Counted from the stretch's first letter, positions 1 through 6,978 are shown. The stretch: DNA of 16,199 bases from Candidatus Heimdallarchaeota archaeon (GCA_027364495.1 DAHXPE010000248.1:1-16199); one strand, 5' to 3'. The notes: generated by a model from the letters alone, not told the origin. Program-made: numbers and translations.

Positions 1-397
1 CAATTGCCTTAATATTTTTTAGATCCCAAAGATATGTCTTTAGTAATCATGAAATGATATATTCATTAAAGTCTTATTTTGGTTTCCAAATAAAACATTA
101 TCTTTTAATTCTCACTAAAAAATAGATTTAAAATGACTTCAATGATGTTGAACATCAAAAATGGATTCCTATTCTTTAAGATTAAGATTAATATTGTGTT
201 GAAAAATTATTTAACACATTTTCGAGAATAATAAACTATTACTGCTGATGATACAAAGCCATTTTTGTTTAATTATTAATTCAAATCGGACCTTTTTACC
301 AATAAAATAGGATGTTAAAGCTCCTAAATCAGCATTTCCAACATGGATTAGAAAAATAGAATATTTGTTTTTTGAATAAAATTTTTAAATACCCATA
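1..397. other. Left-edge non-coding stretch
   Basis: I see no convincing gene here. The longest ATG frame (133-231, 32 codons) has no recognisable motif and is treated as chance. The sequence is AT-rich with scattered stops on both strands. Its right end carries the likely promoter of the following LON-domain gene. Confidence 0.5.
382..390 (+). promoter_or_regulatory. Putative TATA box of LON-domain gene
   Basis: The TTTTTAAAT-type element is centred near 386. An archaeal start site about 26 bases downstream would fall near 412. That lies after the first possible ATG (398) and before the second (440), so it favours 440 as the translation start. This is a visual call only. Confidence 0.35.
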
Positions 398-439
398 ATG
401 TTTATTAGAGTAATAGTTAGTTTTGAAAGTTATAATATT

Positions 440-1129
440 ATGAATGATTCCAACGATCCAAATGAACTTGATGTTTTTGAACAACCCAAAGAAACTGGTG
501 AATTTTACCCTGTTTTTCCTATATCAAATGCGGTTTTTTTTCCTAAAACAGTAATTCCTCTCCATATTTTTGAACCCCGATATAAAAAAATGATTGCTGA
601 GGTGAAAAATTTTGGAAACAAAAAGTTTGCTTTAACAGGACTCGTTACATCAGTAAATCCAATTCGTTCTAAACCGGAAGAACTTGGAGTACTAGTTGAA
701 ATCCTAGAAGAGGAAGAATTACCTGATGGTAGGTTTAGCATAGTTGTTCTTATTTTAGAGAGGGTTAAAATATTAGATTATTTTAGACCTTATGATTTAT
801 TTTCAGATGATTATGCTCTTGGGGAAATTGTTTCAATTCCAGAAGAACCAATTGATTCTAATAGTGTTGAATGGATCGAATTAAGAAAAAATCTCTTCAT
901 GGAATTTAAAAGTCATTTTGAACGTATAACAAAAAGGACTTTAAATTTGACTGAGGAATCCATTGCTGAAACATTCACCCCAGAAGAATCAATAAATACT
1001 GTATGTAATATTACTCTTTTAAATTATCAAGAAAAACAATCTCTTCTGTACTTAAATTCAATCTATGAAAGAGGAAAACGCATTCTTGAAATTTATAGAA
1101 ACTTCAATCAAAAACAACGAAATTTGTGA
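440..1129 (+). CDS. Stand-alone LON substrate-binding domain protein
   Basis: The protein matches the N-terminal substrate-binding domain of Lon proteases (LON_substr_bdg family). The diagnostic part is near the N-terminus: FPISNAVFFP, then PLHIFEPRYKKMI, followed by the GLV strand and a long helical C-terminal half. At about 229 residues from this start it has neither the AAA+ ATPase nor the Ser-Lys protease domain. It is therefore the single-domain form, whose members are thought to bind unfolded or hydrophobic segments; a protease role cannot be claimed. An in-frame ATG at 398 would add 14 residues. I prefer 440 because the domain begins about 20 residues after it and the TATA-like box predicts a transcript starting near 412. 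The gene ends in TGA and is followed at once by a T-rich stretch and a decayed frame. No functional partner is visible next to it. Confidence 0.85.
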   Translation: MNDSNDPNELDVFEQPKETGEFYPVFPISNAVFFPKTVIPLHIFEPRYKKMIAEVKNFGNKKFALTGLVTSVNPIRSKPEELGVLVEILEEEELPDGRFSIVVLILERVKILDYFRPYDLFSDDYALGEIVSIPEEPIDSNSVEWIELRKNLFMEFKSHFERITKRTLNLTEESIAETFTPEESINTVCNITLLNYQEKQSLLYLNSIYERGKRILEIYRNFNQKQRNL

Positions 1130-1143
1130 AAGAAAAAAAAATA

Positions 1144-1392
1144 ATGATTGAGACGAGTCTTTTTTATTTAATATCAAAATTACCGACAATTATCAATTCA
1201 TTTAAAAGAATATTAGAAAACGACAAAGATTATCAGTATGTTGCAGAATTAAAAGATTAATTAAATTTTGAAACTAAATAAAGTCCAGTTATTAAAGAAG
1301 GTGAAATTCTTGGGGTTAATGGTGGTTCTACAGATATTTCTGGGTAGAATACTTGTCAAAGAATCTCAAAAGTGAAAAAAATTTTTAATTAA
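1144..1392 (+). pseudogene. Decayed reading frame with three in-frame stops
   Basis: One frame from an ATG at 1144 reads as protein-like sequence interrupted at 1258-1260 (TAA), 1279-1281 (TAA) and 1345-1347 (TAG), ending with TAA at 1390-1392. The pieces include NSFKRILENDKDYQYVAELK and SPVIKEGEILGVNGGSTDIS, with mixed polar and hydrophobic composition unlike random AT-rich DNA. All three stops are one substitution from a Gln codon (CAA or CAG). I do not recognise the family. The frame starts 15 bases after the LON gene and overlaps the 3' end of the opposing zinc-ribbon gene by 8 bases. It could be a gene remnant or a chance open stretch. Confidence 0.35.
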
Positions 1393-1888
1393 ATATTGTA
1401 CCAATCAATTGGTCTAAGTATTCTTGTAGAGCTGGATCTTGATCTCCTATGGAAGATATTCTATCCCAATTTTCTCTTGTTAGACCATAGCTTTGTAATC
1501 TTTCTTGTAAAATCAAAATCCAATTTCGCATTCCATCTTGATAATTAGGTGCTTTATTTAAAATTATTCTGAATTCTAAAGATAGTTGTAAATAAACCTT
1601 TTGCTCAGTGATTGGTAATATTGAATTTGATACACCTTGAGGAAAGAGAAATTCTAAAGGTAAATCTGTATACAGCCGTATAGAATTTTTTGTTTGAGGA
1701 GCTGTGTTTTGATTTGAATAATTGCTTGGCGGTGGATTGTAATCTTGTTGAATTTCATTCGAAAATAATGATCTATAATCACCTTCTGTTCGGTCTGATA
1801 GACTATCCTCGTTGCCACAATGAGGACAGGGATGTCCCTTTTCAAGTTTTCCAGTCACATAATTATGACATTTTTTGCAAACAGGCAT
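1385..1888 (-). CDS. Zinc-ribbon protein of unknown function
   Basis: The 167-residue protein opens with a compact zinc ribbon. Cys4 and Cys7 form one CxxC knuckle, Cys21 and Cys24 the second, followed by Gly25. A polar, Asn/Gln/Pro-rich linker (about residues 48-68) looks disordered. It joins the ribbon to a C-terminal segment (about 70-167) predicted to be mostly helical, containing SLEFRIILNKAPNYQDGMRN and a Trp-rich stretch. This two-part layout is common among archaeal proteins that bind nucleic acid or other proteins through the ribbon, but the C-terminal part matches no family I know. The ATG at 1888 gives the ribbon directly at the N-terminus, which supports this start. A TATA-like T/A tract at about 1906-1925 would allow a near-leaderless transcript. 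It appears to be a single gene. Confidence 0.75.
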   Translation of the reverse strand: MPVCKKCHNYVTGKLEKGHPCPHCGNEDSLSDRTEGDYRSLFSNEIQQDYNPPPSNYSNQNTAPQTKNSIRLYTDLPLEFLFPQGVSNSILPITEQKVYLQLSLEFRIILNKAPNYQDGMRNWILILQERLQSYGLTRENWDRISSIGDQDPALQEYLDQLIGTIFN

Positions 1889-2015
1889 TGATTCTTTTCG
1901 TCTTAGTTTTTTTTTTAAAAATATTAGGTGTTAACAATTAACTTTCTTATTTTTTTAAATTTTTTTGCTATGTTTTGTGTGTAAAACTAATCTCAAAATT
2001 ATTTTTTTTAAAAAA

Positions 2016-2975
2016 TTACCGTTTTTTATGCTTATACCCTTTAGTGTAAACAGGTGCACTTTCAGGTAAGAATTCGAACAGTTCTTTTCTACTAACTTCC
2101 AATAATTCAATTTTTTTACCTAAGAGTTCTGCATAACAACGTATTTGTATACCCGATTCCTTAATATAATCAATTTCATCAGCAATTAAATCAGTCCAAT
2201 TTTTAGATCTGAGCAAATGGTGTTCTATTGTTAAATATTTTATATTAGTTTGATCAATGACTTTTTTGATATTTTCTTTGAATGCTGGTAACTGTTCTTT
2301 CATTGGCCCATCCATTATCAGAATATCAGGCTGTTCTGAGAGAATCCAATTGACATGCTCTTCTAACGGGATTCCAACCACATCGCCTGTATAACAAAAC
2401 TTTGTATCTTTATAGGTAATGCTACAGCCAACAACATACCCAAGAGGAGATTTTTCACCATGAGACAAAATAGGAGATCCTTTTATCACAAATTCATCAG
2501 TCTGAAAGGATGAATTTTCAGCTGGAAAAAAATCTTGTTTTAATTTTTTTAGCGCAATTGTAAATTTCCTAGCTCGGCGGGTTTGATTTCTATTTAAATT
2601 TCCTTTCGGATCTTTAATAAAAAAGGGTGCTATTGGAAAATCTTGCAATTGAGGATCCCAGTGATGCATAACCTTGCTTATTTTAACTGCTTCATTTATT
2701 TTCGGAAAATGATCATAATGATAATGACTAACCCAAAAACCAGCAACTGGTAATTCTTTCATAACTTGCAATATTGTTGCTCTGTGTTCATTTCGACGGT
2801 TCAGTTCCATTGAATGAGGGGGAAGATCATATCTTCTAGGAGCAACATCAACACCTGGATCAATAATAAATTGAGTATTTTTACCCTGAATCGTAATCGC
2901 CGAGCTTCTAGTTCCTAACGATTCGCCTGCTAACGGAATTAAATTTAAATCTAGTAAATGCACCACAGTAAGCAC
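2016..2975 (-). CDS. UPF0282-family metallo-beta-lactamase-fold hydrolase
   Basis: This 319-residue protein resembles the archaeal UPF0282 family of MBL-fold proteins. The N-terminal IPLAGESLGTRSSA segment and IDPGV strand (about residues 13-42) are typical of it. The metal motif SHYHYDH gives HxHxDH at residues 84-89. Later metal-ligand candidates are in ILSHGEK, YTGDVVG and TIEHHLL. Two metal ions and hydrolytic activity are expected from the fold, but the family's substrate is unknown. There is no ATG at the 5' end. The start is GTG at 2975, with further GTGs at 2966 and 2963. A TATA-like element at about 2996-3007 predicts a transcript beginning almost at 2975, so a leaderless GTG start fits. 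Length matches the family. The divergent gene at 3112 shares the upstream region. Confidence 0.88.
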   Translation of the reverse strand: MLTVVHLLDLNLIPLAGESLGTRSSAITIQGKNTQFIIDPGVDVAPRRYDLPPHSMELNRRNEHRATILQVMKELPVAGFWVSHYHYDHFPKINEAVKISKVMHHWDPQLQDFPIAPFFIKDPKGNLNRNQTRRARKFTIALKKLKQDFFPAENSSFQTDEFVIKGSPILSHGEKSPLGYVVGCSITYKDTKFCYTGDVVGIPLEEHVNWILSEQPDILIMDGPMKEQLPAFKENIKKVIDQTNIKYLTIEHHLLRSKNWTDLIADEIDYIKESGIQIRCYAELLGKKIELLEVSRKELFEFLPESAPVYTKGYKHKKR

Positions 2976-2995
2976 TCTAATTCAATTTTACTTTT

Positions 2996-3007
2996 TTTAA
3001 TATTATA
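2996..3007 (-). promoter_or_regulatory. Putative TATA box of UPF0282 gene
   Basis: Read on the minus strand this is TTATAATATTAA. It is centred about 26 bases upstream of the GTG at 2975, the spacing expected for a leaderless archaeal mRNA. It decides the choice of GTG start, since no ATG exists. Confidence 0.4.
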
Positions 3008-3096
3008 AGACTAATTTTTTGATTTTTCCTTGAGTCGAAATTGATGAAATAATTTCATATATACTTTTTAGCATTAATGACAACATAAAATTTATG

Positions 3097-3104
3097 TATA
3101 AATA
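3097..3104 (+). promoter_or_regulatory. Putative TATA box (TATAAATA) of four-helix membrane gene
   Basis: A near-consensus TATAAATA is centred near 3100. A start site about 26 bases on would be at 3126-3127, which coincides with an in-frame TTG at 3127. It forms the right half of the divergent 2976-3111 promoter region. Confidence 0.4.
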
Positions 3105-3111
3105 AAAATTT

Positions 3112-3513
3112 TTGTTAAATCAAAACTTGCTGATAGTATTGAATTTTTTGAAGCTTAGTTATCAAATTGGTGGTACATATGATCTGTTTTTAGGAATTGG
3201 AGTCCTTTTCTTAAGAAATTATTTGTTGACTTTTATTCATCAGAAAATTCCGGATATTCCACAAATAGCCGACGCATTAGGTCTTTTTCTACTAGCGTAC
3301 GGTACTCTTCTTATTGACGAATCACGAAAACATGACATGAGAGTAAATATTGGTCTAACTTCAGCATCTGTTAGGATAGTATTTTTTATATCAATAATTT
3401 TATACCTGTTATTTTCATCTGTTGAATTTCTATACGTAGTATTCGCCTGTACAGATTTTCTAACGGGCTTATTTATCTTGTATGGTGTTTTTTCAATCAA
3501 TCGTCCCCATTAG
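3112..3513 (+). CDS. Small four-helix integral membrane protein
   Basis: The predicted protein (up to 133 residues) is almost entirely hydrophobic. It has four likely membrane helices: GTYDLFLGIGVLFL, IADALGLFLLAYGTLLI, RIVFFISIILYLLF and LYVVFACTDFLTGLFILYG. A short charged loop (IDESRKHDMR) lies between helices 2 and 3. The GGTYDLFLG motif and an acidic residue inside helix 4 (CTDF) may be functionally important. I do not recognise a named family. No ATG begins this frame: candidates are TTG at 3112, TTG at 3127 (favoured by the TATA position) and TTG at 3139. The 3' end overlaps the convergent receiver-domain gene by 21 bases. The stop is TAG. Confidence 0.6.
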   Translation: MLNQNLLIVLNFLKLSYQIGGTYDLFLGIGVLFLRNYLLTFIHQKIPDIPQIADALGLFLLAYGTLLIDESRKHDMRVNIGLTSASVRIVFFISIILYLLFSSVEFLYVVFACTDFLTGLFILYGVFSINRPH

Positions 3514-3852
3514 ATTATTTTTAACAAAGTTTATTAGATTTTCAGGTTTTTTATCAAGAAAAAAATCAAAGCCAAGATCTTTAGTCAATTCAGGTGAAAT
3601 ATTACTAGATGTAAAGGCAATTATTTTGCTTTTTAATCGACGTTTTTTATGTATTTTTAGGATATCAAATCCCTCGCGTCGATAATCAAGATTTATATCA
3701 CAAAAAATAAATGGAAATCGAAAACGTTTAGTTAAATCTACATAATCTGATGTATTCTTTCCCACCACTAATTTAATGTTGAATTTTTTAACTATTTCCG
3801 ATACCAAATCAATAATTTCATTATTATCTTCAATTAACAGTAATTTAATAAT
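3493..3852 (-). CDS. Single-domain response regulator (REC), atypical start
   Basis: Read from 3852 the frame encodes a complete receiver domain of 119 residues. The acidic pair is in LLLIEDNNE (Glu8, Asp9). The likely phospho-acceptor is Asp52 in FIFCDINLD, the switch Thr/Ser is in IIAFTSS (Thr81), and the conserved Lys is in FFLDKKP (about Lys102). No output domain follows, so it would act like CheY or Spo0F, receiving phosphate from a histidine kinase not present here. The first ordinary start codon is TTG at 3807, which would remove strand 1 and the acidic pair. The frame is open only back to TAA at 3853-3855, immediately followed by ATT ATT AAA, with GAAGGT just upstream. Either an AUU start is used, or the start codon was lost and the gene is decaying. 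It converges with the membrane gene, overlapping 21 bases. Confidence 0.65.
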   Translation of the reverse strand: MIKLLLIEDNNEIIDLVSEIVKKFNIKLVVGKNTSDYVDLTKRFRFPFIFCDINLDYRREGFDILKIHKKRRLKSKIIAFTSSNISPELTKDLGFDFFLDKKPENLINFVKNNLMGTID

Positions 3853-4057
3853 TTAGACCTTCAAATTTTTAAAAAAACGATTAGGGACCCAATAATTAAA
3901 TTAATAATGTTTTTTTTAAATAAATTGTGGTTGTTATCGAATTTATAAAAATGGATAATATTGCTGTAATATGATTTGAACAAATTTTAAATAAATTAGA
4001 TTTAAAGAATTTTATTCAAACTTATAATTTATATTGTATTACTAATATTGGGATCGT
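3853..4057. other. Intergenic stretch upstream of receiver gene
   Basis: This segment is extremely AT-rich with no open frame of note. Minus-strand GAAGGT at about 3856-3861 is the only Shine-Dalgarno-like element I see. It ends at the relic starting at 4058. Confidence 0.4.
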
Positions 4058-4255
4058 CTATCCCTTAATTGCTTCTCTAACTTTATCATCACTTGTTCCA
4101 TCTTCAATTGTTGACAAATCATCCACGTTTTAACCTTCAAATATAGTTTTGATGACTCTCCAATAATCTTTCCAGAACGCCGTTTGGGAAAATTTTGGAC
4201 GAACTTTATGTGTGGGTGGCACCTCTACTAAAACTCCTTTTTTTGGTGTTAACCT
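4058..4255 (-). pseudogene. Gene relic, C-terminal-like fragment with internal TAA
   Basis: On the minus strand one frame reads protein-like sequence from 4255: a segment ending KGVLVEVPPTHKVRPKFS, then QTAFWKDYWRVIKTIFEG. A TAA follows at 4130-4132, then NVDDLSTIEDGTSDDKVREA in the same frame to TAG at 4058-4060. The aromatic and charged composition and the VPPTHKVRPKF core are unlike random intergenic DNA. There is no start codon and a stop lies just upstream (4256-4258), so this looks like the C-terminal remnant of a lost gene. I cannot name the family. It lies 29 bases beyond the stop of the acyltransferase, on the same strand. Confidence 0.4.
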
Positions 4256-4283
4256 TTAAGAAAAGAAGAAAATATTGAATAAT

Positions 4284-5030
4284 CTATTTTGTTGCATGAT
4301 TATTATTTTTTTTCATAAATTTAGCTGGCATACCGACCCATGTCTCATTTGAAGGAATATCAGCATCTATTAAGCACACGGAAAATGCTCCTAAAACTGA
4401 ATTATCACCCATTTTACCACCAGGAGTCAATACAGCATTATGTCCTATAAAGCAGTTATTTCCGACTTTAACACGTTTATAAAGAATATTTCCGCCTAAT
4501 TGGTCACCGCCATGGTTAATATGTGCTCCAATAATCGCACGTGGACCAATAAAAACATTATCACCAAATTCTATTAACGGAATACCATCGATTCGTACTT
4601 CAGTTGATATATACGTATTTTTACCAAATTTAACTCCGTAAGCCGATAAAAAGAACTTATTGATATAGAGCTGGGTTAAAAACGGTATAATTTCAAAAGT
4701 TTTGCACCAGTACTTGGCAATATTATCTGCTGAAAGATGGATAGAAAATATAAGGTTTTGGCTTGATTTTAATGGATAACTTCCTTCTTTGATTTTTGGT
4801 AAAAAAAGAGTAACGATTATTCTTCCATGAATTGTTACAAAAATCATAAATGCAACAAGCCATAATATTGGTAGAGTTACTGGTAAACTCAAAAAAAACA
4901 GAAAATTATGTTGTTGCAATACAAAATAAACATAGTATGTCAAAGGTGAAAAGGAAATAAGAAGAGCAATAATAGTTAATAAAGAATAAATTACAATAAT
5001 AAAAAGGAATCGTAAATTCAAAAAATTCAC
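4284..5030 (-). CDS. Membrane-anchored hexapeptide (left-handed beta-helix) acyltransferase
   Basis: The protein has two parts. Residues about 1-90 carry two or three membrane helices (one ending LLTIIALLISF and one in PILWLVAFMIFVTIHG). Residues about 130-240 form a left-handed beta-helix of hexapeptide repeats (VKFGKNTYIS, IEFGDNVFIGPRAIIG, VKVGNNCFIGHNAVL, GKMGDNSVLGAFSV). A typical WVGMPAKFMKK end follows. GAHINHGG supplies the probable catalytic histidine of such CoA- or acyl-carrier-dependent transferases. The arrangement recalls the C-terminal part of large Pls/NRPS-tail proteins, where membrane segments precede a beta-helix; here it is free-standing. The substrate is unknown, perhaps a sugar or amino group of an envelope glycan or lipid. 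The start is non-ATG: GTG at 5030 is preferred, TTG at 5033 is adjacent. The stop is TAG. Confidence 0.8.
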   Translation of the reverse strand: MNFLNLRFLFIIVIYSLLTIIALLISFSPLTYYVYFVLQQHNFLFFLSLPVTLPILWLVAFMIFVTIHGRIIVTLFLPKIKEGSYPLKSSQNLIFSIHLSADNIAKYWCKTFEIIPFLTQLYINKFFLSAYGVKFGKNTYISTEVRIDGIPLIEFGDNVFIGPRAIIGAHINHGGDQLGGNILYKRVKVGNNCFIGHNAVLTPGGKMGDNSVLGAFSVCLIDADIPSNETWVGMPAKFMKKNNNHATK

Positions 5031-5133
5031 CAAATAACAATTATTTATGTGATTTTTTTAATTATTTTAAAGAATTGTCTAAAAAATCATTTTTGAAAAC
5101 AAAATTTCAATTTAGTAAAAGGAATTTTTTCCT

Positions 5134-5538
5134 TTATATCATATCAAATGGTAGTTTTTTCGGTTTTTGCCAAATAACATCTCGTTTCTTAATATAGAGC
5201 CAAATAATCGGTAATAATTCGATAATCCCTAGTCCAAAGAAAATAAGATCATCACTATCAATTGTCGTTACATTGCTTCCTAAAATTAAAAAAAAAGCTG
5301 ATGTTATTGCTATTGCAGTAAAAACGAGGGTAAAATTCTTTGAAACAGAATAAGAACTTATAATTGCTCTATAAAGTACAGGAAATGCTCCAATTATTAT
5401 TATAAAATGAACAAAAATTAACATAAGACTTCCTGCATCTGTTTTATCACCATGGGGTGCCATAGCTGAAGCTATAAATAACAAAAGTACATTAATTGTG
5501 CCTATTATCAAAACAGCTTTTTCAGATTTTCTCATCAT
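5134..5538 (-). CDS. Four-helix membrane protein of unknown function
   Basis: The 134-residue protein has four clear hydrophobic helices: AVLIIGTINVLLLFIASAMA, a LIFVHFIIIIGAFPVLY segment, VFTAIAITSAFFLILG and FFGLGIIELLPIIWLY. It ends in a basic tail (KKRDVIWQKPKK). A short hydrophilic loop, APHGDKTDAG, follows helix 1, and another with acidic residues (TTIDSDD) precedes helix 4. It starts at tandem ATGs (5538 and 5535) and has no signal peptide beyond helix 1. I do not recognise a family; small four-helix proteins of this kind are common in archaeal genomes. It lies 104 bases upstream of the acyltransferase on the same strand and could be co-transcribed, but the gap is AT-rich and may hold a separate promoter. 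Confidence 0.65.
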   Translation of the reverse strand: MMRKSEKAVLIIGTINVLLLFIASAMAPHGDKTDAGSLMLIFVHFIIIIGAFPVLYRAIISSYSVSKNFTLVFTAIAITSAFFLILGSNVTTIDSDDLIFFGLGIIELLPIIWLYIKKRDVIWQKPKKLPFDMI

Positions 5539-6003
5539 TGTATCTCAGAGTATCCTTACCATTAAAACTCTAGATCTTTTATTTTAAAAAGATTTGGAAG
5601 AATAAATAAATACTAATTTAGGTAGTCCTAATAGGGCTAAAATGGTTTAAAATAGAAATAAATTAGTTACTATTTCATAAAAATGATTTAATATTTAAAT
5701 CTCATAACTAAAATTTTTCTGAAGAATTATTTCTTATTTTATGCAAATTTAAAATTAAAAATTCTTGAAACTAAAATCAACAATAATTAATTATTAATTA
5801 AACTTGAAGCAGCATCCAAACTAACTTAAATGGAGTTTAAAGTGCTTTGATTATACTGATTTTTCACCTATTTCAATAATTCTGCAAACCAATCTATTCA
5901 GTCGAAAATAAGTCATCCAACAAATTATCAGATGGATCAATAGCTTTTTACAAATTTGCTCATAGCTAGCTGAAAATTAAATAGTGAAATTTAGAGGGCT
6001 TTT
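5539..6003. other. Gene-free intergenic stretch
   Basis: There is no credible gene. Notable items are a perfect 14-base AT-only palindrome at 5782-5795 and a short minus-strand frame at about 5894-5947. That frame reads KAIDPSDNLLDDLFSTE before a TAG and looks like an acidic protein tail. It is too short to call and is bounded upstream by a stop, though it could be the last trace of a decayed gene. Confidence 0.4.
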
Positions 6004-6255
6004 TTACATAATAACAAACTTTTTTACCTTAGTTCCAAGCCTATAATTGATTTGAGCTAATTTTTTTCTTTTATCGCGTGCATAACCATACAATCTTTTA
6101 ATAGGCTTTAAAAATTGAGGAGGATTGTCTTGATCGATTAAAATTTTGTCTTTTTGCTTCGCTCGGTGTGTTTCATTAGTTTCATCTTCTAAATCCTCTT
6201 CTTCTTCGTCCTTTTCTTCATGTCCAAAACTTTTAAAAGATGTTACATCAAACAA
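6004..6255 (-). CDS. Small highly charged protein, start uncertain
   Basis: The predicted 83-residue product has a strongly acidic first half, with a run of Glu/Asp around residues 13-27. Its basic second half is rich in Lys/Arg (KPIKRLYGYARDKRKKLAQI, then TKVKKFVIM). No membrane helix or known motif is seen. The only ordinary start is TTG at 6255. The frame stays open upstream to 6339 and that part also looks coding (TGKEYFKNFSLQSDELL), yet it contains no ATG, GTG or TTG. The gene may therefore be truncated, frameshifted near the T8/A7 run at about 6302-6316, or use a rare start. A TATATATA element at about 6318-6328 could drive it. It is hypothetical, and decay is a real alternative. Confidence 0.4.
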   Translation of the reverse strand: MFDVTSFKSFGHEEKDEEEEDLEDETNETHRAKQKDKILIDQDNPPQFLKPIKRLYGYARDKRKKLAQINYRLGTKVKKFVIM

Positions 6256-6346
6256 TAATTCATCTGATTGAAGAGAAAAATTTTTAAAATATTCTTTACC
6301 AGTTTTTTTAAAAAAAATATATATAAAATTGATAATAACTTATTAT

Positions 6347-6502
6347 ATGTTTATTAAAAAATATTTCAAATTTATTTAGGTCAAAAAGAAGTAAAAAAGA
6401 TTTGGAAAAGATTAATGAGAAAAATTAAATGTCATTGGTGATTCATATCGTTCGAAGTTAGGTATTTATTATAGCCAATATTTCAATGAAAAAATAATTT
6501 GA
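6347..6502 (+). pseudogene. Frameshifted mini-gene overlapping next start (TGATG)
   Basis: Protein-like sequence is spread over three frames. An ATG at 6347 begins MFIKKYF. A second frame gives KNISNLFRSKRSKKDLEKIN from about 6353. A third gives EKLNVIGDSYRSKLGIYYSQ then YFNEKII, ending in TGA at 6500-6502. The frame changes fall at homopolymer A-runs (six A near 6354-6360 and five A near 6420-6424). One base removed from the first and one added to the second would restore a single frame of about 52 codons. The TGA overlaps the ATG of the following membrane gene by one base, the arrangement of translationally coupled genes. The family is not recognised. Indel sequencing errors would give the same picture. 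Confidence 0.35.
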
Positions 6503-6978
6503 TGAGTTACATGAAAACTAAAGAATTAGAAGGAAGTTTTTCCATAATTGGTATGGTAGTCATTTGTCTGGTCATTGTTAATTATATATCTCGAGAATTA
6601 CTTAATAATGGTTTAGTTTTAATTGGTATTGTCATCGCAATTGGCTTAATAAACGGATATATTTTCTATGATGTAATAAAAAAGTCTATCGTTGATATTG
6701 TCGTATTTGGTGATTTGTTTCTTGTATTATTAGCTATTATATTTTATTTTTCTTTCCAAAAGGACTTTGCAAATAATGCTAAAAATTCAGGTTTAGCTTC
6801 ATTAGGATTACCTTTTGTCTTTGTTTTATTGGTTACTGTTTTTATTATAGCATTTTTTGGTTTAGCAATTTTTGGTATAGTTATATTTATTCCAGCATTA
6901 ATTGGAAGACAAATACGAGTAAGAAATATGCATAAAAATACATTCAATAACAGTAATTATAATAATAGACCAAAATAA
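6502..6978 (+). CDS. Four-helix membrane protein of unknown function
   Basis: About 158 residues are encoded from the ATG at 6502; an in-frame TTG at 6499 and an ATG at 6511 are alternatives. Four hydrophobic segments are visible: FSIIGMVVICLVIVNYIS, LIGIVIAIGLINGYIFYDVI, VVFGDLFLVLLAIIFYFS, and a long stretch from PFVFVLLVTVFIIAFFGLAIF to PALIG that may be one or two helices. The tail is basic and Asn-rich (GRQIRVRNMHKNTFNNSN), as expected for a cytoplasmic end. No cysteine pairs, histidine clusters or known signatures are seen. It follows the broken mini-gene at 6347-6502 with a one-base stop/start overlap and is followed by two T6 tracts. Confidence 0.6.
   Translation: MSYMKTKELEGSFSIIGMVVICLVIVNYISRELLNNGLVLIGIVIAIGLINGYIFYDVIKKSIVDIVVFGDLFLVLLAIIFYFSFQKDFANNAKNSGLASLGLPFVFVLLVTVFIIAFFGLAIFGIVIFIPALIGRQIRVRNMHKNTFNNSNYNNRPK

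Noticed and set aside
133..231. Possible 32-codon gene near the left edge
   Set aside because: No ribosome site, motif or coding-like composition; such frames are common by chance in AT-rich DNA.
3240..3500. Open frame on the minus strand inside the four-helix membrane gene
   Set aside because: It is the mirror of a hydrophobic plus-strand gene and has no motif; treated as a shadow frame.
5782..5795. Perfect 14-base palindrome AATAATTAATTATT
   Set aside because: Consists only of A and T in very AT-rich DNA with no gene start close by; likely chance.
5894..5947. Short acidic peptide frame (minus strand) resembling a protein tail
   Set aside because: Only about 17 codons between two stops; too short to separate from chance.
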